Shown: one piece after another, positions 1 to 5,029 of the stretch
Position numbering within the stretch: position 1 is the stretch's first letter
How the letters are laid out: each line of letters begins with the position of its first letter
DNA from: Dehalococcoidia bacterium UBA1141
GTDB lineage: Bacteria; Chloroflexota; Dehalococcoidia; Lucifugimonadales; UBA3495
Length of the DNA stretch: 7,374 nt
Direction of reading: 5' to 3'
Assembly: GCA_002311385.1 (NCBI GenBank)
Contig: DCAE01000102.1
Span: 22,231-29,604, forward strand
Translations under genes and position numbers: made by a program
The notes under the pieces: generated by a model
The model's database searches: none
Told to the model about the DNA's origin: nothing
Seen by the model: the letters and a program-made list of their open reading frames with translations, nothing else

Positions 1-319
1 GCCTAGATTGTTGTTTGTGGTGGAGACGGGGGAGGCTCGGGTATTTACTATTTGCAAACACCATTGCTTGTTCGCTTGCCTGGGAATTCGTAACGATGGC
101 CGCATGACGCCTGCAGTGCAATGATACATCCACTTGGTCATGCCGTTATGCACGTCTTTCCATTAGGCGTGAATCCGACGACTATTGTGTTTCTCCAGTG
201 TCTTACGGTTGTTAGGGCGTTCTACGGCACTTAGAGTGGCGTTCTAGGGGCTGGTTTTAGGTACTTGGCAATTATATAGATGCGCTATCGGTTTTAGCCA
301 ATCGTATCAGAGGGAAACT
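1..319. other. Gene-free stretch at the left edge
   Basis: I see no convincing gene here. By comparison with the leader at 4564-4777, this stretch should be the 5' leader of a further minus-strand gene lying past the left edge, because it sits on the coding side of a copy of the leader element. The only internal repetition I see is a short imperfect direct repeat, with GGCGTTCTA near 216-224 and again near 238-246. No convincing promoter or ribosome binding site can be assigned. Confidence 0.4.
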
Positions 320-396
320 AACAGCAGATAACTGGACAGAAAATGGAGGGGCTCGTAGTTGAGGAAGCACAGCGTTGGAGGGAGGGATGCACGCAA
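320..396 (-). repeat. Dispersed leader element, copy 1
   Basis: This is one of three related intergenic segments (others at 4778-4860 and 7297-7369). Written on the + strand, the blocks shared with copy 2 are ACAGCAGATAA (from 321), GGACAGAA versus AGACAGAA, AAATGGAGGGG-CTCGTAG versus AAATGGAAGGGG-TTCGTAG, and TGGAGGGAGG(G)ATGCA-GCAA at the end. The other copies lie upstream of minus-strand genes for exported proteins, so the functional strand is probably minus, where the element starts with a C-rich CCTCCCTCCA box. Similarity to copy 2 may continue to about 430 (CTAGC). Its role is unknown; a shared upstream control site or a structured leader RNA are both possible. Confidence 0.6.
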
Positions 397-406
397 AGCG
401 GCTGCA

Positions 407-423
407 AGATAGTCATACTATCT
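407..423. repeat. Short perfect hairpin beside element copy 1
   Basis: Arms AGATAGT (407-413) and ACTATCT (417-423) are perfectly complementary around a 3-nt CAT loop. The hairpin lies just past the C-rich end of element copy 1 and is absent at the matching place beside copy 2. It may be a small structural element or chance. Confidence 0.35.
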
Positions 424-576
424 AGCGCATCTGTAAGTGCTCAAAGAATTCTTCAGGTACTTTTACTGTCGAGCAACTTGGAGAGACCTTTGACTCGGTA
501 GCCTACGATTGGGTTACTGCCTAATTGTCCTCGTGGCCGAGCCTCGGTTCCCTGTCTCCTTCTCGGCTTGGCCTAT

Positions 577-611
577 AAGCAGTCCGGTCCGGGTATGCAA
601 CCGGACTGCTT
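577..611 (-). terminator. Terminator-like hairpin after the 652-4563 gene
   Basis: A perfect 12-bp inverted repeat (577-588 AAGCAGTCCGGT, 600-611 its complement) encloses an 11-nt loop. It begins 40 nt past the TAG stop at 652-654, where a 3' end is expected. On the minus strand the stem is followed by ATAGG rather than a run of T, so it is not a textbook intrinsic terminator. It could act as a weak terminator or as an RNA 3'-end stabiliser. Confidence 0.6.
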
Positions 612-651
612 CGGCAAAGCCGCCACCATGATGCGAAACTGATTAGGGCTA

Positions 652-3399
652 CTAATTACCTTCTATGATGCCGACAATCACATTAGCTAACCGGCTCAGT
701 ATGCGCGCTTGCCCAGGCCGGATCAGGTGGTCATCCTTGGCTTCATCCACTCTCTCGACAAACGCGTTCAACAGGTCGATCTCAGGCTGGTCGCCCGGAT
801 CTGACAGTGCAGAATTGACCGCATTAAGGTCGGTGATCAGAGAAGGACCCAGGGGCAAGGAGGGTCCTTGCTCCTCGATGTATTCGATCAGGCTGGCAAT
901 GGCATCTCCGGACGAGAGGCTTGAAAGGTGAAGCGGATCCGATTTGTCACCATTCCCTTTTTCCGGCTTCGGCACCTTGGCTGCAAATTTGATTGCTTTT
1001 TGGGAATGTTTCCACGACTTCTTGTAATGGTCTATGGCCTTGTCGGACTTGGGTTTGTTCTTGTTCCCCTCTGAATCGCCTTTGGCCAGTTCTTTATCAG
1101 CTTTGGCGATCTCCTTGTCGACTTTTTCCTGGCGGCGGGTGGGATCCACCACAACCGCATCCTGGGCTTCGGCCAGGGCTACCTGGGCCAGCATTTGGTC
1201 TGCTAGTACCAAGTCAGCTATAGCAGTGGTGGCGGCGGTCTCAGCGCCAGGGCTGACCTTGTTTTTGCCCTTGGTCTCGTCTTTAAGCACATGCATCAAT
1301 TCTTTAACTGCGTGCTTTTCTCGGTCGAATACCTTCTGACCGTGCTTGGGATCAAGTTGGGAATCATTGACCCAGCCCTTTTCCAAACTCTTATTAATTT
1401 CTCGTATGGCTTTCTGGATCTTCTTAGATTCTCCCGAGTATTGGGTTAGGCCGTCTATTGCTCCAACTTTCAGGTCTCTGGGCTCGACAACGTTGATTAC
1501 GTCAACCGTCAGGATTAGAGAGAGGGTTAAACCGGTACCGCCTTGGTCGGTTGCCTCTACCGTGATGCCGTGACTGGTGTTGGTCTCGAAATCTAGGAGC
1601 GAGCCGTCGGTCACCACTATCTGGTTGCCGCTGAGCGTGAACCGGCCCCCAGCGTCGTCGGTCAATGCGAGGGTATGGTCGGTATCACCGACGTCGGGAT
1701 CAGTCACCGTTATGGTGCCCACCACGGTATTGGGGGCCGAATTCTCGTCCACCGAATTAGGACTCGACGTTATGCTGGTGGGTTCCTCATTTAAGTCGTT
1801 TATGTCAACGGTGAAGTTTACAGAGAGGCTTAGACCGGTGCCTCCTTGGTCGGTTGCCTCTACCGTGATGCCGTGACTGGTGTCGGTCTCGAAGTCCAGC
1901 TGCGATCCGTCCGCTACCACTATCTTCCCGTCACTGAGTGCGAACCTGCCATTCGCGGTGTCGGTCAATTCGAGCGTGTGGGTGTCGCCGGTGTCGGGAT
2001 CAGTCACCTCAATGATGCCGACCTCGGTTTCGTTGGCCGAGTTTTCGTCCACCGAACTTGGGCTCAATGTGATGCCGGTGGGGGCTACATTAGCGGTGTC
2101 ATCGTTCAGAATCGTGCCTACGCCTGTCCCGTCCGCGATTGTCACGTCAACCCCGACTTCACTGGATGTTCCCTGAACGCCGATGGTGAAGCCGTTCCAC
2201 TCCTCGTCGCTGAGGCTCCGCCAGGTCAGAGTGTCGAACGCACCGAGGAATCGAATGGTCCCGTGCGGTTCCGCAACTGCGAACGTGGTATTTGTGCTTG
2301 AGCCTCCCAGCAACTGGTATTCGAAGTTTCCACCGCCCAAGTCGACAACGTTCTTGAACGAGGTGCCACAACGAAAGTACCCGCAGTCGTTTCCGTCAGA
2401 AGAGTCTCCAAAACTCAGGATCTCGAAATCATGGTCGAAGCCGTAACCGTTGCCATTGAGACTTACGTACGAGAATACCGGGTTAGCGATAACCTCCGAA
2501 AACGTAAGGGTCTGAGAACCGGCGAATATCAATGCGATAAGGTCCGTATTCGTCGGAATGTTCGTGACCACAGTACTCGTGAAAGGCGACGTCGCGGGAT
2601 TCCTACCGATGAGGGTATCGGCAGAAGGGGAACCGTCGAAATCGCTTCTGTTCTGGTAGTAGTCGGTACCGGAGTTGACCACGCCAGGGCCGGGTTGAAA
2701 GAAGTGGATTCCTTGGGGGTTCGTGTAAGTCACCGTCGCTGTCGAAGTGCCGGTTGTGATTATTCCCGAACCCACGAATGGTGCCGCGCTAGGATCCGCC
2801 GTTGTGCTGCCGGTGCCGGTCATCCAGTTCGTCCAGAAGATCGGACCAGAGGCCACGGTGTTGTCATTGACCAGAACTGCGGTCAGGTTCAAGTCCAGGG
2901 TCTCGTCTGGTTCGAAATCGTTGTCCTGCGTGGTAACGACAGTGATTGTGCCGGTGGTCTGCCCGGCCGGAATGGTCAGCGTCTGGTTGATCTGAGCTAA
3001 ATAGTCGTTATCGGCGGTGGTGGCTGAGCCGTCGGCCGTCGAGTAGGTGATTACGGCATCTTCAAAAACGGCGTAAGACAGTGAGACACTGAAGTCTAAA
3101 TCGCCGCCTTCTGTGACGGAAGCGTCATCGATGGTAAGCCTAGGTGGCAATGCAGCGGTGACCTGCATATCAAATCCCGTTGCGCCACCATGATCTTCCA
3201 AAGCCACAGCGATGACGTTGGTACCCGGCTCTAAGGCGCCTCCAAATCCGCCGTTGTACTCCCACCGGAAGGTTCCCCCTCCTTGGTTGTCCGAATCCAC
3301 GAGCGTCCCATTGGTGTAGAGCGTAAAGCCGTTATCGACTCCCAGTCCCCAAAGGACCGTCGATATGTAGATATCGGTTAGGTCGATTGCTGTTCGCAC
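652..3399 (-). CDS. C-terminal part of a secreted Calx-beta/cadherin-like protein
   Basis: This 915-codon open frame starts formally at a GTG inside the domain that begins DDLWV, with no RBS before it, so it is probably not an independent start. Residues 1-86 form a small beta domain with DNGFTLYTNGTLV and a tail ALEDHGGATGFDMQV, a pattern seen in carbohydrate- or galactose-binding-like modules of exported proteins. Residues 87-185 match Calx-beta (RLTIDDASVTEGGD, then PAGQTTGTITV, then DNDFEPDETLDLNL). The last Calx-beta strand (IADGTGVGTILNDD) appears only at about 420-434, so residues 186-413 are an inserted domain containing two cysteines (CGYFRC). Two cadherin-like repeats of about 101 residues follow (438-537 and 540-639; VDENSA, VTDPD, DFETDTSHGITVEATDQGG), with Asp/Glu motifs typical of Ca2+ sites. 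Residues 640-915 are lysine/glutamate-rich and helical, including DKAIDHYKKSWKHSQKAIK. No sorting signal (LPXTG, PEP-CTERM) is seen. The stop is TAG, followed directly by a second TAG and then CCC TAA. Confidence 0.85.
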   Translation of the reverse strand: MRTAIDLTDIYISTVLWGLGVDNGFTLYTNGTLVDSDNQGGGTFRWEYNGGFGGALEPGTNVIAVALEDHGGATGFDMQVTAALPPRLTIDDASVTEGGDLDFSVSLSYAVFEDAVITYSTADGSATTADNDYLAQINQTLTIPAGQTTGTITVVTTQDNDFEPDETLDLNLTAVLVNDNTVASGPIFWTNWMTGTGSTTADPSAAPFVGSGIITTGTSTATVTYTNPQGIHFFQPGPGVVNSGTDYYQNRSDFDGSPSADTLIGRNPATSPFTSTVVTNIPTNTDLIALIFAGSQTLTFSEVIANPVFSYVSLNGNGYGFDHDFEILSFGDSSDGNDCGYFRCGTSFKNVVDLGGGNFEYQLLGGSSTNTTFAVAEPHGTIRFLGAFDTLTWRSLSDEEWNGFTIGVQGTSSEVGVDVTIADGTGVGTILNDDTANVAPTGITLSPSSVDENSANETEVGIIEVTDPDTGDTHTLELTDTANGRFALSDGKIVVADGSQLDFETDTSHGITVEATDQGGTGLSLSVNFTVDINDLNEEPTSITSSPNSVDENSAPNTVVGTITVTDPDVGDTDHTLALTDDAGGRFTLSGNQIVVTDGSLLDFETNTSHGITVEATDQGGTGLTLSLILTVDVINVVEPRDLKVGAIDGLTQYSGESKKIQKAIREINKSLEKGWVNDSQLDPKHGQKVFDREKHAVKELMHVLKDETKGKNKVSPGAETAATTAIADLVLADQMLAQVALAEAQDAVVVDPTRRQEKVDKEIAKADKELAKGDSEGNKNKPKSDKAIDHYKKSWKHSQKAIKFAAKVPKPEKGNGDKSDPLHLSSLSSGDAIASLIEYIEEQGPSLPLGPSLITDLNAVNSALSDPGDQPEIDLLNAFVERVDEAKDDHLIRPGQARILSRLANVIVGIIEGN
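1483..2088 (-). repeat. Tandem pair of cadherin-like repeats
   Basis: Two copies of a module of about 101 residues lie head to tail with a 303-bp period. Both carry VDENSA near the start, V-DPD in the middle, then an F-LS segment, DFET-TSHGITVEATDQGGTGL and a final strand. At DNA level, 1541-1580 and 1844-1883 are identical over 40 bp, so the duplication is recent or kept similar by gene conversion. The known fold of this family binds Ca2+ between repeats and mediates adhesion; the acidic DPD and DFET positions fit that. Confidence 0.8.
2161..2844 (-). other. Domain inserted into the Calx-beta module
   Basis: Residues 186-413 of the 652-3399 frame start PIFWTNWMTGTGS and end about ...NGFTIGVQGTSSE. 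They separate the body of a Calx-beta domain from its final strand IADGTGVGTILNDD. The segment is predicted to be beta-rich, aromatic and low in charge, with a likely disulfide pair in DCGYFRC. I recognise the general style as a domain of exported bacterial proteins but cannot name the family. The boundaries are approximate. Confidence 0.5.
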
Positions 3400-3716
3400 C
3401 CACAGATCGTCCCCGGGGACGATCTGTGGGTGATGCGGACCGACACGCCTCCTGTATTGTCCTCATGGGTTGAGTCCCCGTTCCAGAACTGCACCACTTG
3501 CTCTATCGGCAATTTGATGACCGTGCCATCAGTGGCAGCCAAGGCTAGTGCCGAGGTTTGGAAGTTGCCGTGGTCTTCCGTGAATTTAATTCCCAGTAAT
3601 ACAGAGCTGTATTCATACGTGGTCAACCAACCAGTGGTGCAATTGGCGCCATCGTTGTCACAATCGGTGAAAGTCTCCCCCCCAAGCGTTCCATGCCTCG
3701 AAAGCGCCCCCGTCAT
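3378..3716 (-). CDS. Middle fragment of the broken secreted-protein gene
   Basis: Only about residues 14-102 of this 112-codon frame (3411-3677) look like real protein: ETFTDCDNDGANC, TTGWLTTYEYSS, a hydrophobic ALALAATDG segment, then VVQFWNGDSTHEDN and TGGVSVRI. The pattern of two cysteines, TTGW and a closing W-GDS...DN-GGVSV-I resembles the end of a beta-sandwich domain in exported proteins. The first 13 residues overlap the preceding frame and the last 10 (TICGCEQQST) overlap the following one; both read as frameshift tails. The ATG at 3716 has no role I can support. It is best read as the middle of the 1303-residue protein. Confidence 0.6.
   Translation of the reverse strand: MTGALSRHGTLGGETFTDCDNDGANCTTGWLTTYEYSSVLLGIKFTEDHGNFQTSALALAATDGTVIKLPIEQVVQFWNGDSTHEDNTGGVSVRITHRSSPGTICGCEQQST
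3397..3432. repeat. Perfect 36-bp palindrome inside the coding region
   Basis: Arms of 18 bp (3397-3414, CACCCACAGATCGTCCCC, and 3415-3432, its exact reverse complement) meet with no spacer. The centre is CCCCGGGG. The reading frame changes exactly here: a 1-base insertion at the centre would join RSSPG to DDLWV. The right half encodes the family-like GDDLWV on the minus strand. The left half may be an inverted copy made by template switching, or the whole may be an assembly or sequencing artefact. Confidence 0.9.
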
Positions 3717-4563
3717 CGGGACCGATCACAGTCAGGTCGTAGCTGCCCGGAGGCAATGTAACTGAGACCTTATTTCCTGGATGGTTTTCGACCGCATGAA
3801 TGTCCACAATAATTGGCGAAATATCCGCATCCCAAACTGTGCCGGGGAAAAACAATGGACTCGGATTAAGTCCGGGCGGAATGCCGAACGGAGCGGGTTC
3901 GGTAAACCAACCTCCGGTAGAGGTATTCCACGAGCTGTCGCCCGTCGGATCTATAAATGTATACTCCCACGTGTGTCCCGGCGGAAGGAGCGTAACGGCG
4001 CCGACAGTTTCTGTGATTACTCGAATCTGGTCGGCATGTGAGGGTGTATTTAACGTGAAGTTGATTGTGAATTCGTCGTCAAACGAAATTGAATCGTTAT
4101 TCTCGAGACCCCGAAAGTTGCCGACCTGATACGTTGTTCCGGGGAGGCCCAAGAGAAAGTCGGTAGCGTCAAGTTTGGAATTAACTTTAATCACACCCAA
4201 TATTGGTTCATCAAACGTCACGGTTCCCGATAATCCGCTGCTCCCACCTTTGCCCAGATGAATGAAGTAGCTGTTGATCGTGGTGCCGCTAGCGATAGTG
4301 GTCGATGGATTGGTATTTGCCTGATCTATTGCCAATGCTGAGCCCAGATTCACGCTTTTCTCTTGGAAAATCCAGATTTCCGAGGAGTTAGCGTTATCAC
4401 TTTCCGAGACCGAACTCGGTGGAAGGGCTTTGAGGTCAACGTCGGCGTTAGTAGAGGTCACAGCCGCGAAAGATGTCGTGCTGCTCAGCATTGCCGCAGC
4501 AGCGATAATAACAAAGACTAATAGTAGTTTGCCCCAAGAAAGTTGCCTCGACACTCTCAGCAT
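3658..4563 (-). CDS. N-terminal part of a secreted multidomain protein, with signal peptide
   Basis: This is a 301-codon open frame. The ATG at 4563-4561 is supported by GGGGAGGA 7 nt upstream. Residues 1-33 form a signal peptide: basic start (MLRVSRQLSWGK), hydrophobic core (LLLVFVIIAAAAML) and a likely cleavage after SFA. The mature part has a beta-rich domain with EIWIFQEKSV, SYFIHLGKGG, SGTVTFDEPILGVI, LDATDFLLG-PGTTY, and DQIRVITE near its end, a recurring pattern in exported bacterial proteins whose family name I cannot give with certainty. A proline-rich stretch (EPAPFGIPPGLNPSPLFFPG) leads to another strand-rich part. The frame runs correctly to NAWG and then, after seven G, into a spurious GDFHRL stop. 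The protein presumably continues in the 3378-3716 frame. It is a separate unit from gene C, with its own leader. Confidence 0.85.
   Translation of the reverse strand: MLRVSRQLSWGKLLLVFVIIAAAAMLSSTTSFAAVTSTNADVDLKALPPSSVSESDNANSSEIWIFQEKSVNLGSALAIDQANTNPSTTIASGTTINSYFIHLGKGGSSGLSGTVTFDEPILGVIKVNSKLDATDFLLGLPGTTYQVGNFRGLENNDSISFDDEFTINFTLNTPSHADQIRVITETVGAVTLLPPGHTWEYTFIDPTGDSSWNTSTGGWFTEPAPFGIPPGLNPSPLFFPGTVWDADISPIIVDIHAVENHPGNKVSVTLPPGSYDLTVIGPDDGGAFEAWNAWGGDFHRL
3677..3683 (-). other. Run of seven G that shifts the frame
   Basis: On the coding strand the run follows GCTT and precedes AGACT. Seven G lead to GDFHRL and a stop; six G would give AWG-ETFTDCDNDG and keep the gene open. Homopolymers of this length are typical places for slipped-strand phase variation and also for sequencing indels. 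Confidence 0.75.
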
Positions 4564-4570
4564 GCCATCA

Positions 4571-4578
4571 TCCTCCCC
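4571..4578 (-). promoter_or_regulatory. Strong ribosome binding site
   Basis: The minus strand reads GGGGAGGA, then 7 nt, then ATG at 4563. Gene C has the same arrangement (6939-6945). The site fixes the start of the 1303-residue gene. Confidence 0.85.
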
Positions 4579-4627
4579 AGATATTCAGTCATAAATCGCA
4601 GTAAATACTCTGCGAAGAAAATTGCCC

Positions 4628-4633
4628 ATTATA
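4628..4633 (-). promoter_or_regulatory. Possible -10 box
   Basis: A perfect TATAAT lies on the minus strand about 65 nt before the ATG at 4563. The region 17-18 nt upstream holds only a poor -35 match (AATTAA-like), and gene C has no obvious counterpart at this place. The call is tentative; a promoter nearer to element copy 2, with a long leader RNA, is equally possible. Confidence 0.3.
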
Positions 4634-4651
4634 TGCCCATCATGCGCAACT

Positions 4652-4738
4652 TAATTGGGCACGCCGAACACTATGACTGCTAATTCGCTCCTTGCCTAGT
4701 GGTTAGAATCTATAGTTCAACTCTATTACATATGTTCT
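4652..4738 (-). promoter_or_regulatory. Leader block shared with gene C
   Basis: This part of the leader resembles the leader of gene C in several pieces. TATGACTGCTAATTCGCTCC plus TTGCC (4672-4696) matches 7191-7215 at 22 of 25 positions. TAATTGGGCACGCC...CACTA (4652-4673) matches 7044-7065 at 18 of 22. ATGTTCT at 4732-4738 matches a copy at about 7239-7245, in the same order. This suggests common control or duplication of whole gene-plus-leader units. The exact function is unknown. Confidence 0.5.
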
Positions 4739-4777
4739 GGAAAAATTCGAAATGAGGTGCCTAAACAACAGTTGAGT

Positions 4778-4860
4778 GACAGCAGATAAGTAGACAGAAG
4801 GCAAAAAATGGAAGGGGTTCGTAGCAACTTAATCACAGAGTGGAGGGAGGATGCATGCAA
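4778..4860 (-). repeat. Dispersed leader element, copy 2
   Basis: This is the best match to copy 1, with long shared strings (ACAGCAGATAA, TTCGTAG/CTCGTAG, TGGAGGGAGG-ATGCA-GCAA on the + strand). It starts about 215 nt upstream of the ATG at 4563 and ends about 40 nt from the terminator of gene C. Relative to copy 1 it has a 6-nt expansion (GGCAAA) in the middle. On the minus strand the C-rich box (CCTCCCTCCA) comes first, then a pyrimidine-rich centre, then TTATCTGCTGT. Confidence 0.6.
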
Positions 4861-4898
4861 TTTATATTCTAGCAAGGCATGCGGCTTAGCCTAATAAT

Positions 4899-4928
4899 AA
4901 GAGGCCCGGAGCAATCTCCGGACCTCTT
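4899..4928 (-). terminator. Intrinsic terminator of gene C
   Basis: A 13-bp stem (4899-4911 and 4916-4928) with a single G/U-type mismatch and a 4-nt loop lies 35 nt past the TAA at 4964-4966. On the minus strand the stem ends CCTCTT and is followed by ATTATTAGG, a short interrupted T tract. Its position and GC-rich stem support termination of the beta-helix gene. Confidence 0.75.
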
Positions 4929-4963
4929 TGGTTACCAAGGTCCTATAGAAACGCAAGTGTTAC

Positions 4964-5029
4964 TTATTTGTTTCTACCCTTGGCTTTGCCGTTGCCTTGG
5001 TCGTGCGGCACAGTGACGTCCACTTCGCC
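4964..5029 (-). other. In-frame C-terminal tail after the second TAG
   Basis: Twenty-one codons follow TAG 634 in the same frame before a TAA. They read GEVDVTVPHDQ, then GNGKAKGRNK. Endings with V-V-VPHDQ and a Gly/Lys-rich tail are usual after the VYTITVECTD motif in this kind of Ig-like domain, so the tail is probably a genuine end of the protein separated by the stop. Confidence 0.7.

Larger units (their letters stand above)
652..4563 (-). pseudogene. Reconstructed secreted multidomain protein gene, broken by two single-base indels
   Basis: Three consecutive minus-strand open frames (3658-4563, 3378-3716, 652-3399) look like one gene. Removing one G from the run of seven at 3677-3683, and adding one base at the CCCC/GGGG centre at 3411-3418, gives a continuous protein of 1303 residues. 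The total length is unchanged because the two indels cancel. The predicted order is: signal peptide (1 to about 33); a beta-rich domain (about 60-190); a second beta-rich region ending in a WNGDS...DNTGGVSVRI motif (to about 375); a small sugar-binding-like domain starting DDLWVRTAIDLTD (385-475); Calx-beta with a large insertion (about 475-822); two cadherin-like repeats (826-1027); and a charged helical tail (1028-1303). The junctions read smoothly (NAWG-ETFTDCDNDG and RSSPG-DDLWV). There is only one good start and RBS, no spaced RBS before the inner frames, and a terminator-like hairpin at the end. Alternatives are real pseudogenisation, phase variation at the G run, or sequence error. Confidence 0.7.

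Noticed and set aside
1..105. Minus-strand open frame from ATG 105 running off the left edge
   Set aside because: It has no good RBS, no signal peptide and no recognisable motif in its 35 codons; it is too short to support.
1541..1883. 40-bp identical direct repeat as a possible mobile element or recombination site
   Set aside because: It is explained by the tandem cadherin-like repeats of the encoded protein.
2431..3000. Plus-strand open frame of 189 codons, and a similar one at 1846-2301
   Set aside because: Both lie antisense to the large minus-strand gene, are Arg/Gly/Val-rich in the way of mirror frames, have no RBS or domain, and their length follows from the codon bias of the real gene.
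3361..3376. Small inverted repeat CGATAT-GTAG-ATATCG
   Set aside because: It is short, lies inside coding sequence close to the large palindrome, and is compatible with chance.
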